From assembly GCA_031213475.1 (NCBI GenBank), contig JARUPZ010000003.1, positions 7,804,740 to 7,868,739 on the forward strand: a stretch of 64,000 nt of DNA, given 5' to 3'. The notes under the pieces are model-generated. The model did no database searches. It was given only the letters and a program-made list of their open reading frames with translations, and was not told the DNA's origin. Position 1 is the stretch's first letter, and the number at the start of each line of letters is the position of its first letter. A program made the translations under genes and the position numbers. Below, one piece after another: positions 43,210 to 54,185 of this stretch. This stretch comes from Nereocystis luetkeana (Eukaryota; Sar; Phaeophyceae; Laminariales; Laminariaceae).

Positions 43210-45120
43210 GAGACTTGATTTTTGGTGTGCTGAAAACGTGAGCCAGGGATTTTCGACGCAAAGACAGTATGTGCTTCGTATGCGCTTGGTTGGGTCCTGT
43301 AGGGGTCAGCGCGATTGTGGCGGGTGTTAAGCAGCTATACAGTAATTGCTGGCTATGATATGTGCTCGCCTTCGCTGGGTGCTAATACCGCAGTACGCCG
43401 TTTTGCTGGCAGCCGGAGGCACATTCGTGAGGTGCTGCTACTGCGGTGGTTGATCACATGGGACGTCTGTGCCGTGCTCCTACGTATTGACCGGCTGCGA
43501 AATGGTGTGTCAACGCGTGGCATTCGGCTTTCTTTGCGGGTCGTCATTTGAAAACTCCACCCGCTGCGGGCTATCTTTTTTATTTTTTATTTGATTAGCA
43601 TCGCCCTTAAAGCAGGATCTATTGATGGGCGTAATTCCATGGAGAAGCTACTGTACACTACTGCACACCCACCTACGAACAAGAGTCTGTCTAAGGGCCC
43701 AGGCCGAGTGAAGAGAAACAATATATAATCTGCTTGTAGAGCCTCCACGCAGCAGTGGAGCTACCGCTAGACACTCCTTCATGCCCGTGGAAAATAACCC
43801 TGCTCTTCTGGGGTGATGAATACGTATACCCTGGTATATATGTATGTGTATATCAATATATATCGGCCAACGGTGCGGGCGATCTACACGCCGAATAGCT
43901 ACTCTACCATCATATAGAGATATGCACCTTTAGTAAACACATACATAAAAATACCGAGGAGCTGCGTCTGCACAACCCGTCGTGGCGACGACACGATTGC
44001 CTTGCCTGTAGCAGAACGCGGCAGTGCTCCTACTGAAACTAAGCGCCTCTGCTCTCACTTCATTCAGAAGTTATCTATTCTGGGCTCTTTGGCAAACGCC
44101 CCATTTATTATTGTTTCTTAAACAGGTCGTTAAGCCAGGAACATCGCGGCATTGATGCGAACAGACCACGATCGGGGGTCGTCGGCAGGGTGAAGGAGAG
44201 GGGGTCGCCATATTGGCTTGGGTGATATCAGCGTAGCTGATACTGCAAGCCGTCCGAGCTTCGGTCAGCTTCAGGCAAGGCAGGCCGCGAGCGTCTGTCT
44301 GTGAGAAACCCTGGGGGACGAAACGTATACGTATAGCGAACACGGAGCATTCAGTAAATAGTGGTGACGAGGGGCGTTGTGAGAGTATCCCAGGTGGAAA
44401 TTCCAAAGGCATACCCCCAGCACAACCCCGCTACTCCTACGTGGCGGTTTCATCGCATGTAATCAAGTGTGTGCGTCCTACAGTAGGTTCAGTTGCATCT
44501 TAGTTGGTTTTGATGGCGTTGCAGTTTTGGTGATTGCTCAACCCCTACCGTCCTATGATTTTTTCCCTCGCAATATAACCGCGACGGTTAGTTGCAGGTA
44601 GTGCGGGTTATCAACCATGTACATTCGGAGCGGGGGGAGGAAATCGTACTCACCGCTGCTGTTGTTGCGCTGTTGTTACGTTTACGAAAATGGTTGGGGT
44701 CAGAATTGCTGCGGCTTGCGGTAACTTCCGACGAAAGCTTGACAACGTGTTAGGCTTGCCCTGACGTCGGGTTTGCACGCCGTAACACGCATGCTACTGA
44801 CTGCAGGCAGGGTCGCACTCTTTTACATTTCTGAGGCCCGTCTCGTTCGAAGAGCTTTTCATACCTGTAGCAGCACGCAGCACTCGAAAGCAAGATTTCG
44901 TCATAAAATGAAAAAAGATAACAATCCCGGAGCCTTGGTATATTTTTGTTCTATTTTTGTAGAACACTGCGTAACGATGTCCCGAAGATGCTGGGTAGTT
45001 TCTGAGACCAGGAGCCCCGTCGTCACTGCCTAAAATAATTTGTTCCAAGAGTGCGCCTCGTACCCCTACCGTATCAGTGGTCGAAACACCTTTTGCCTTA
45101 CGAGGCAGACTAAATGCTCG
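43210..45120. other. No gene confidently recognised
   Basis: An ATG-led minus frame of 113 aa (44071-44412) includes KLTEARTACSISYADITQ and a Cys/Pro segment, without known family. AT-rich simple sequence near 43830-43865. Confidence 0.3.
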
Positions 45121-45262
45121 GGGATCAGTACCCCCCCCCCCCCCCTCCCTCAAACCCGACATGCTCCGTCCCGGCATTGTAGGGATGCGAGGGTCTATGG
45201 TCATACGACTACGGCCATGCATGAGATCGAGTACATCTCTCCTATCGAGTACACCCCCCCCC
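45121..45262 (-). mobile_element. Fragment of the non-autonomous element (copy 3)
   Basis: About 130 bp between a C run (45129-45145) and a second C run (45254-45263) match the first 120 bp of copy 1 in reverse, nearly base for base (CATGCTCCGTCCCGGCATTG, TATGGTCATACGACTACGG, ATCTCTCCTATCGAGTACA). The other 400 bp are absent. Both boundaries fall at C tracts, so this may be a separate short mobile unit. Confidence 0.75.
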
Positions 45263-45269
45263 CTCCCTC

Positions 45270-46589
45270 CCAAGGGTGGTTTTGCTTTTTGCCGCAGGCG
45301 AAACAAGGCAACGAGGCAAGTCCTTTATTAATTCTTGTCGGAAACGTTTGTTCGTCTTGACTGGCACACATACAAATAAAACAATTAAAGCAACAAACAG
45401 TCGTGAGATCGCGAGCATTTCGTTGAAACCCATACGCGGAAGCTGTGTGTGATACTACCTATCTCACATAGATACAAGTACACTTCAGTATACCCTGATG
45501 TATAGCATTTGCGGTTAGCCTGGGCAGAACGAAACGGGCCAATGGGCCAATATTCGACGATAAAAATCTTGCGGTAGGGGTTGCATTCTTTGTCTCCATA
45601 TTTTATAGCCGGTCAAGCTACTCGAGTAAAACACGTGTACAGTAGCATACCGGTCAAGTGTGTTGCTTTACACTTATATTCGTTCTATGACCGCTACTAC
45701 AGTTGTAGCGCGCTGGAACGTTGGACGGGTTCCGCGAACAAACCTTCTTCGAAGGTGTGTTCTGGTGACGTATTGAGCTCCTCATGTGAGAAATCCATAA
45801 AAAACTAAGTCGCCACTCTCACCGCGGCATTGCTCTGCGCTATTAGTTGAGCCAACACTTTCTCGTCTATTGAACCACTCAATTCAACAAAATGCCGGCT
45901 TTAGAGTGATATATTATACCCTTCTATTTGGTATAGGAATAGTTGCGCACAGGAGCGTCGGCCGGGTCGCGAGAACAATTTTATTTGGGGTTCTTACCTC
46001 TCGGGTGAGATTTCGAACTCCTCAAGTAGGGGACCACATTTATGCCTGGAGTGGAATCGCTCCGACACCTCTGATTCTCAATCTCTTTAAATTTCGGGGG
46101 AGAGTGGGCCGAGGAGCCGCAAGAAAGGACAAACTCGACGATCGACGCAAAACATGTCAGCGTCATCCACAAATCGAAACTACAGTAGTTTTAACGTTAT
46201 AACGGCCGCGTACCTCGTTCAGCTGCATTCACAGTGTAGCACTGTAGGCATCTGACCGCGATCGTATATCACCACCACAACCTCTAAGGCACAATCATCC
46301 CATGGGAGGGGGGTGGCCATATTGCCTGGGCTACTCGCATATGAGGAAGTCATCAAGTCTCACCCGAATACTAAGTATGACTTCGAAGAATTGTGTTGCC
46401 CCAATCCGACCTACAGCAGCTTCCTATGCTCTGGCCCGGAACCTACGCGACAGGAAAAGCAAAGGTCGTACTTAAATCGCAAGGTGATCACCTAAGGAGC
46501 TTAACCGGTCAAACTATATGCAGCGTCAAAAATCGCAACTGTTATTACCGTGGGATGAGGCTGCTCACTGCATGAGCTTCTGTTAAGTG
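45270..46589. other. No gene recognised
   Basis: Plus frame 45870-46202 (110 codons, TTG start) has no known domain. CCGTGGGATGAG near 46550 recalls the 17.6 and 18.2 kb duplicates, but the match is short. Confidence 0.35.
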
Positions 46590-46800
46590 TAAGGCAATAT
46601 AGACCTAGGGACCGACATCTGCTAGCAGGTTGGGGCCGTTGGCCCTGATCTGGTCAATCCCATAAGGTGTTTCACTACGCTTGAAATTGTAACCTCTTGC
46701 ATTAGTTGCTGCTTGCCTCGCCGGATGCCTTATGAACGAAGGGGCGAGGCGCTCATCTGAAAGGATGGCGATAAGGTCTGTCAGGTAAAGACTAAACCAA
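46590..46800. repeat. Dispersed repeat, copy 1 (about 210 bp)
   Basis: It shares with 51635-51840 the order AAGGCA.TAT, GGACCGAC..CTGCTAG, TTGCCTCGCC, GAACGAAGGGGCGAGGCGCT and AAAGG..GGCGATAAGG.CTG. It shows no coding frame and the ends are unclear. Confidence 0.75.
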
Positions 46801-46809
46801 TCCGCATAA

Positions 46810-47659
46810 TTTGGAAAATTGATCAAACACGCGGCACTTCAAAACCGACTCCCACACCTCAAACTTGCAAGGCTGTAGCCGATTACACATGGACACATGG
46901 GCTTTGCGAATCAGACAACAAGTCCGAAAATACGGATGCTCGAAAGCAGGCAAACCAAGCTATAACTATCCGGACGCTAAAGCGAAGAACAAAACTCGAA
47001 GAAGAGGCGTGGCTCGCGCAAGCAGGAGCGACATACGCTAAGGCTAGTCGATCAATGTACCCTTCGAAAGTACATTAAAGTAAAACACAAACAGAACAAA
47101 AGGAATACCTATTACCCCACCTACTGCAAAGGCATGGGGTGCTTCGAAGGAATCGAACATAAAAGCGGGGGGGGGGGTCGCGCAACGGAACAGATACTGG
47201 CGCGACGGAGCTCACTCGAAAATCAACTGCAGTGTCGGAATACTACAGGAAATCAGGCAACGAGGGAACCCTAGACAGTAATGACCCGACATCGTATAAA
47301 GAGGGCGGAAAGGACGCGTGCGAGATTTCGTCGACACTGAGCACGCAACGAACATCGTTACGGCCTATGCAATGTCGCGCGGGAGAGGGCGGAAGACAAA
47401 CTGCCGCTGAAGATCGGAATCTATCATCAAGGCTCGCTTGGGGAAATCAAGAAAGCGGAGGGGGAACGCATGAACGACAAATGAAATGTGCTCCGAGCGA
47501 AACCCAGCACAACCTATAAATATGCGTATAACAGGCCCACGAACATGGCCTCGGGAAAACCAGAGAAAGGCCAAGGGATGCATGAAAAACAACAACAAAA
47601 ACGTTCACGACTGATTACGCTGGTCCTAAAAAATCAAAATAGATAGGTCGTGAGAAGGA
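46810..47659. other. No gene recognised
   Basis: A G run at 47167-47176. A plus frame at 47232-47519 is open for 95 codons but of low quality. Confidence 0.35.
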
Positions 47660-47668
47660 ATCACCAAG

Positions 47669-47912
47669 CCCTTCCGGGCGAGGCAGATTCAAATCGCAAT
47701 CAGTGGTTGGCCGCAGAAGATAATCACTACACCCTTCCGGCGAGACAGATTCAAATCGCAAACAGGGTTTCGCCGCAGAATAGAATCAGCACACCCTTCC
47801 AGGCGAGGCAGATTCGAGTCGCAAACAGTGGTTCGCTACAGAAGAGAAAATGACTAGGTCCTTCCGGGCGAGGCAAATTCAAATCGCAAACAGGGGTTGG
47901 CAGGTGGAAGGC
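47669..47912. repeat. 63-bp tandem repeat, four units
   Basis: CCTTCCGGGCGAGGCAGATT (with variants) starts at 47670, 47733, 47795 and 47860, each followed by CAAATCGCAAACAG and GCCGCAGAA. The GATTCAAATC core resembles a tRNA T-loop/B box, which may be chance. Confidence 0.85.
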
Positions 47913-48296
47913 GGATATGCCACACTCGGGAAAGTTGCGCACCAATACGGTGGTCGTAATCACTAGGTGGGTAGATGATGTTCGAACGATAGTCGAAGGG
48001 GTCGGCTCTGCAGCTTGGAACCAACTGATCAACCGTTAGATAATCACCAAACGCAGCCAGCCGCCGTAAAATCACCTGCGCAGGCGAAGTTTCAAGACCT
48101 GCCAGCAAAAAAAAATAGTTATTTTCCGGTGGAAACCCGCACAATTATTTGGAATTCCCCCCGAAGAGCACACAGCGCGTAGCGAACGAACACACACGCG
48201 CTCACACACACCAGCTCAAATGCAGAAGAAGCTCGTAAAAACACCTCGCAAAGCGGGCGGCCATATGGCGGGTGCGGCTGGTGCTAGTGCCATTAT

Positions 48297-48615
48297 TCCC
48301 TGGTCGTTTATTGTCCACATACCTACTCTTGCACGCAGCTCTCACACTAGAGCCACTCCACACAGCACTACAAGAGCAAGCAGCAGCACGAGCAGGGGAT
48401 ACTGGAGAGGCACGAGCTCTCTCGCTGTTAGGAATGCTCCGGCACAGCACAGTAGCTGCTCGTTTAGAGTACCCCTGCTACAGATATATAGATGCCTACG
48501 TCTAGCGAGAAGAGCCACAAGACATAATCTCGTCAACGCAGGAAATGGCAGTACTCGTACACTTACAACGCTATTTTACAGGTTAAAAGCACTATGTTTT
48601 TTATTTTGGGGGGGG
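48297..48615. repeat. Left arm of a 330-bp inverted repeat
   Basis: It matches the reverse complement of 50352-50668 along its length, at roughly 65-70% identity. Shared blocks are CGTTTATTGT.CACA, GAGCA..AGCAGC.CGAG, GG.CACGA.CTC.CTC, GTAGCTGCT and ACAGGAAATG.CA.TACTC. The left arm has CACTATGTTTTTTAT where the right arm has CACTACCAGGTATG. Read on the minus strand it encodes a hydrophobic frame also seen in the right arm. Confidence 0.75.
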
Positions 48616-48640
48616 GGGCTGACACATATGTTGCAAGTTA

Positions 48641-50012
48641 GGGGATCCCCCTATTAAGGGGATCCCCCTAGTTAGGGGATCCCTTCTGCCTTAGGGGGTC
48701 CCCTTATATCTTAGGGGGTCCCCTCATATCTTAGGGGATTTCCTCATATCTTAGAGGATCCCCTCATAGCTTAGGAGATCCCAACTAACATTAGGGGATC
48801 CCATCTCGCCTCAGGGGATCCCCTCTGGCCTTAGGGGATCCCCTCTGGCCTTAGGGGATCCTCAACAACTTTAGGGGATCCTCACCAAGTGTGTACCGTG
48901 TGTGCACCCAACATTCACGAATCGTATGTGATATAGCGTCTCTGTTCAGTTTCTTCTTGTTAAATTATTGTCATCATTATTGGGGGATCCCCTAACGCCA
49001 TTTGGGTGATATTCCAATATCACATACATGATGATATTGAAAATCACCGAACATACTTAGGGGATCCTGAACAGGCTCAGGGGATCTCCACCATGCGGGC
49101 ATTGTGTGTGCACCCAACATGTACGAATCGTATGTGACATCGCGTCTTTATTCAGTTTTTTCTTCGAAATCATCGTCAGCATTGGGGGACCCCTAACACC
49201 ATTTATTTCGGTGATATTCCAAAATCACGCAATGATTTTGGAAATTGTGTTGGAATATCAACCACATGGTGTTAGGGGATCCTGTTTTAAACGATGTTGT
49301 TGAAGTGTTATAAACTCGACGCGAGAGGGGATATCCCCGAAGCCTGTTGGGGATCCCGCAAGCCAATAGGATCTCCTAAGCCAATAGGATCCCCTCACTA
49401 CATTAAGGACTAGGACCCAACTTCACGCTGAACACCATGTCATGTAGGTATAATCCCGGAAACCCTCAGGCAAATGGGCGGGTCCCCTAACTCGCAACTA
49501 GCATCCACCCGTACTTTGAGCGGGAGCGGTGCGGTGGACTCAAGGCTCTACGATCCGTACTTGTTGGGTGCACACACAATACACACATGGTGGGGATCCC
49601 CTAAGCCTGGTGAGGATCCCCTAAGCGTGTTCAATGATTTTTCAATATCACCATGTGATATTAGAATATCCCCCAAATTAATGGTGTTAGGGGATCCCCC
49701 AATGATGGCGATAATTTCGTAAGAAGAAATTTAATGGAGACGCTATATCACACACGATTCGTAAATGTTGGGTGCACACACGATACACACATGGTGGCGA
49801 TCCCCTAAGACTGTTGAGAACCCCCTAAGGCTGTTGGGGACCCCCTAAGGCCAGATGGGATCCCCTAAGGCCAGATGGGATCCCCTAAAGTTGGTAGGGG
49901 TCTCCTATTAAAATAATATATGAAGAGATGCCCCTAACATATATATGAGGGGGTCCCCTAAGGCAGAGGAGATCCGCTAACTAGGGGCCTAACTAGGGGG
50001 ATCCCCTAACTC
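48641..50012. mobile_element. Fold-back array of TTAGGGGATCC words (about 1.37 kb)
   Basis: Left half: about 20 copies of TTAGGGGATCC or close variants on the plus strand (48643-49080), spaced about 20-40 bp. Right half: a similar number of GGATCCCCTAA words (49575-50006), giving a large imperfect inverted repeat. The centre holds two direct copies of a 190-bp unit (48890-49070 and 49090-49285: GTGCACCCAACAT, CGAATCGTATGTGA, TCAGTTT.TTC) and two inverted copies (49560 and 49740-49790). Ends are GTTAGGGGATCCCCC and GGGGGATCCCCTAAC. No coding frame. It resembles Foldback-type elements in architecture only. Confidence 0.7.
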
Positions 50013-50351
50013 GTAACACACATGACACTCTGGACGATAGTATAATACCGTTTGGAGGCTAATATCAACATTAAACGCAATTGAATTGTATTGCCGGCCG
50101 GCGTGGTACTGGTGCACCAACGAACGTGGTGCATGTTGCTGCGTACGTACAGCAGTACGTTTTCAACAGAACCAACGACCAATGCTGTACCAGGTATATG
50201 CTCAATCATCGGCTGCAAGTCCGTGTGTGAGTGTTCGTGTTGGTACAGCAGTATCCCGCTGGCCGGAATAATGTTTACCTGGCCCGCTTAATTTCGATAT
50301 TGGACTCCAAGAGGCATTATAATAGAGTCCAGAGTAGTATTTGTCGAAGCA

Positions 50352-50668
50352 CCCAAAAAAAAATAACATACCTGGTAGTGTTTTTAACGTATAAAATACT
50401 GTTGTGTACTTTATGAGTAGTGTCATTTCCTGTAATATCGAGACTGCGTCTTTTTGCTTTTCCCGCGTGAGGTAGGTACCTGTAGCTGTAGTAGGGGTGC
50501 GATAAACGCGCAACTAGCCTTCTGTGCCGTAGCAGCTACAGCAGAGAGGGAGTTCGTGCCGCTCCTCTATCCCCTACTCGCGCTGCTGCTCCTTGGCCCT
50601 GTGTGCGGCGGCTGTTGTGTGAGAGCTTGCATGCGAAAGCACGTCTGTGTACAATAAACAACGAAAGG
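50352..50668. repeat. Right arm of the inverted repeat, with TACCTGGTA insertion
   Basis: Partner of 48297-48615. The TACCTGGTA at 50369-50377 is absent from the left arm, which has TA at the same point. On the plus strand a frame at 50454-50657 reads SRGAINAQLAFCAVAATAER and PLLYPLLALLLLGPVC; the left arm in reverse reads SRGTLNEQLLCCAGAFLTAR and PLQYPLLVLLLALVVLC in the same frame. A small membrane protein is possible but unproven. Confidence 0.7.
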
Positions 50669-50679
50669 GTATACTATTA

Positions 50680-51634
50680 ATAGCACTAGCACCAGCCGTA
50701 CCCGCCGTAGAGCCGCCCTTTCAGGCCGCCCGCTTTCTTCTGCTGTGCAGCTAGTGTGCGCGTGTGTGCGTGATCGTTCGCTGGGCGCCATGTGCTCAGC
50801 GTGGTGGTCTTCAAATAATTGTGCGGGTTTCCACTGGAAACAACGTGCCTTCTTTTGCTGACAGGTTCTGAAACATCGCTTGCGCGAGCGGCTTTACGAC
50901 CGATCGTCGAACTGGAACCAAGCTTAGTTGCAAAACCCGTCGTCCCAACGGATAGCGAAGGCATTTATTTGTACGGGTGGAAATGAAGTAGTCGGCTCAC
51001 TGGAATCCGCAAACGTGTTGTGCTCCCAGTCATGCAGAGATACGCACGCGAGATCTAAAAAAACGCGTCGGATATAACGTATGGGAATGACATGCGTGCA
51101 CGTACGCCAACGAGAGGCATACAAATGTTGTGCTCGCTGGGCGCTGGCAAAAAACTCAAAAAAACGAAAACCGATGAACCTCAGACTCGTACGTAGTGTC
51201 TAACATCGAGTCGAACATTCTCGCTGTACTCAGCTATCGGCACGTGGGACCCTCGTCAGGCGCCAGGCACAAACGAACAACCAGACAAGTACGCTCGCTT
51301 CGATCGCCGGTGGCAACAAAACAATCGGTGTACTCAGTGCAACATGAAAATCAATGCGCACAGAGATTCAGTAATGAAAGTAGATATATGTTTTCTGCTG
51401 TACCAAAATGTTCGCTGTCGGCTGTGGCATGGAAATAACCACTGCGCTGTATGACGGCGCATCCTCCGTGGTTTGCTAGACGTGTAGTGTACGAAAAACT
51501 GCACTACTAGGTATTATCGAGAAGCCGAAAAAAACAGAAGAGCGAATAATAATAGCCAAATTTGTCGGCGGAGAAAAAAACAATAGACCTCGAACAGGTG
51601 CCAACAGCATCTTGCGGACGACGCCAGAGTAAAG
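50680..51634. other. No gene recognised
   Basis: Only short frames; TACTAGGTA near 51506. Confidence 0.4.
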
Positions 51635-51840
51635 TGCAAGGCAGTATGGATATATGGACCGACTGCTGCTAGTAGTTTGACGCCTTAGGCTCTGCTCTGG
51701 TCACTCACACAAGGTTCTCGACGACGTTAGAAGTCACAAGCTCTTGTACTACTTGTTGTTTGCCTCGCCAGATAGATGTCTTGTGAACGAAGGGGCGAGG
51801 CGCTCATCAGAAAGGCAGGCGATAAGGACTGCCAGGTATG
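51635..51840. repeat. Dispersed repeat, copy 2
   Basis: Direct counterpart of 46590-46800, about 5 kb away, same orientation and about 70-75% alike. Confidence 0.75.
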
Positions 51841-51844
51841 ATGA

Positions 51845-53207
51845 GGGGACGATTGCTAGAAACCATAAGGCCGCAACAGGGGAGAGGGGATACTATATCA
51901 CTCCATGTACACTTAGGGTTAGGGTAAAGATTACTCTTTTGGGCTCAATTCGCTCAGGCCAGTTGAGTTCCTCGAGTGAGAGCAATTACTTCAAAGCCGG
52001 TGTGATAATGTACTACGCAGTACCTGGGACAGCACTCGTTCATGGACCAGCGCATGCTGCAGAATCGTTTGCGCGAAGAACACGTTTCTCTTCGTAGAAA
52101 ACGTTTCGGGCGAGTTATTGAGCCCCGCCTCATGCGAGGAGCTCTGAAATTTATGAACCACCCCTAAAATGTATTGCTTCCTCTATACCCTGCACCAAGT
52201 CATGTAACGAATATTGCATGTAACAAATGATCAATGCGACATGGTCTGGGCAATAAAACACACGGATGTTGATGTAAAAAACGGATGTGGGAGCCCAACG
52301 GTGCTGAGTTAAGTTGTTTCTAGGTTTATAATCCCCGCCGGCCAAGAATTATTCCGGCAAAAAACAGGTTGCCCCTTTATCGCGTAAAACACGCGTCACA
52401 GCATGCCATAGCATCCTGTAGAACGCTTTTTCCAGGTTTCAGAAGCGGTAAACACGAGTAGAACGTAACAAGGTGTGGTTTCCCTTGTGGCGTATATTCA
52501 CACAAAATCATATACCGCTAACAGTATTCGCCTCCGCGGCAGCCCCTTCGCTCGCGTTGTGCCGTCGTCCGCCGGCATTGGGCTCCGGCGGCCCCCCCTG
52601 AACCCTTGCGGGGGGGGGGTCGCCCCACACCAAAACGTTTTCATTAGTATGCACTGCGAGTACTACCGGATTTTCTCATGTTTGTGCGAATCTCGTGTCC
52701 AACCACGAAGCACACACCTACATACGCATATCCATAGGGTCTTTGTCAACAGTGTTTCGTGCGGGTTCACAGCCCATGGCATTCTGGGATTGAACATGAG
52801 CACGAGCAAGCTGACTACTTGACATGCTTCAGGCTTGGAGTTCTTTTTTAGCAAGCGGCGACTTCCCTAAACTGTTGTTGTCGAAAAAACGTTCCTCGTA
52901 CATGGCCAACATGAAAAACGGTACTATCGAAAAATTGTATCGGAGATGACGGTGAAAGTTGACTGAGTGGAACGGGATCGTGATTCAGCGTTGACAATAT
53001 TACTCCGCCGCCCTCCCGCCCCATCCTGTCCCGTCTAGACGGCATTCATTCCTCCCCCGTCTTGCACGTCCCATCCCGTCCCGTCTCCACAGTATTCTCC
53101 CTCGGACCAAGTTGTTGATGCCTTTGCCCCTCAAATATGCATACCGGTACCTGGTACATTGACACTGAAAATGCCAATCAATTCACCGTCAACGTAAACC
53201 TCAGTCG
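51845..53207. other. No gene recognised; G+C-rich block
   Basis: CCCCCCCTGAACCCTTGCGG...CGCCCCA at 52595-52630 could form a hairpin. CCCATCC.GTCCCGTCT words repeat at 53015-53090. TACCGGTACCTGGTA at 53142-53156 joins an 8-mer and a 9-mer footprint form. Confidence 0.4.
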
Positions 53208-53468
53208 ATGAAAATTCGAAACTACCGTTGTGCCAAGAATTGTTTCGATGCTGTAGCCAGTGGAAACGGCGTTGTCGTCCGTTCCTGTCAAGAGTCGGAT
53301 TGCCGACATAATCTACAGGACGGCCCGCCCGTTAACACGTATATATGGCGTTTACGATTATGTGCTGTCTTGGATGCAGGTCCATTCCAGTCAGTGGAGG
53401 AACTCATTCGGGATGTGGGGGGTCTTCAGTTGTCAGATAAAGGGCCGAACCGAACTGACATAGTTTAG
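53208..53468 (+). CDS. Hypothetical small protein (86 aa)
   Basis: ATG-led, five Cys (CAKNC, CQESDC and one further), C-terminal helix-like VEELIRDVGGLQLSDKG. It reads naturally but has no recognised family and no exon signals; downstream DNA has GGNCCGAACCGA repeats. Confidence 0.25.
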   Translation: MKIRNYRCAKNCFDAVASGNGVVVRSCQESDCRHNLQDGPPVNTYIWRLRLCAVLDAGPFQSVEELIRDVGGLQLSDKGPNRTDIV

Positions 53469-53469
53469 G

Positions 53470-54185
53470 ATGAAGCGAACAGGTCCGACCCGAACCGATC
53501 GACATCGATACGGAAGTTGAACGATATTCCAGGCAAGGCCGGGCCGAACGGAATCTAACCGAGCCGATCCTCGAACCCAATCGCAAAAAGGAAGGCGCCG
53601 TTTGGATCCATCGAGGGATGGCAGTTTTCTAGGCGAGTTGAATGTTACCTCGTACGGCGCCGTAGGTAAGATGTCGACATTTAAGCGATGATCGTGTTCG
53701 ACTACGCATACAGGTTGGTTCAACCAAGACGCCCAATTTTTTGCTCGCCACAAATTCATGCTCAATAATAGATACCAGGTACTCTAATATCACATATTTG
53801 TATCATAATGACCGTCGTAAACAAAGAACGAGGGTGGCACAACCAGTCTTTTGGTGTTGAGGATCTAGGGCAGTGATGGCCAGGCGCCGCCATTGGAAAA
53901 ACTAAATATTATATATAAATAAAAGTATAAACTCGTTTGCTCGGGACGGTCGCTGTGAGGGCGTTTCTGTAGACGTTCGAAAGATTTGCAACCCTGATTC
54001 GCGAGGGCTTTGAACTTTTCGCGAGTATAGGGACTTTCTAATTGTTTCCGGAATGGTTCTACCAGGACTGTCAGTCTTCTGGCCTATTAAACGTTGATCT
54101 CAGTTGCTTTGGCGTTAAGAGACCGGCTATGAGACGGCTTACGACGCGGGTCATTGGATTTGTTTGTGTGCGTGGACACATGTAG
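53470..54185. other. No gene recognised
   Basis: GGGCCGAACGGA-like words repeat at 53445-53575. TACCAGGTA at 53773. Confidence 0.4.

Noticed and set aside
44071..44412. ATG-led minus frame of 113 aa
   Set aside because: Possible exon, but no domain, no second copy and no splice context; kept only as a remark.
46000..46080. Possible tRNA on the minus strand (GAGTTCGAAATCTC as B box)
   Set aside because: No acceptor stem and no A box at the right distance.
51905..51925. TTAGGGTTAGGG, telomere-like
   Set aside because: Only two units; no array, so not a telomere or clear interstitial one.
45640..52150. Similarity of 45640-45800 to 51950-52150
   Set aside because: Short words only (TCCTC-GTGAGA, CGAA-AAC); order does not extend to an alignable repeat.
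7165..53149. TACCGGTA as a further footprint class
   Set aside because: Two copies (7167, 53142) against about one expected; no excess, useful only as a control.
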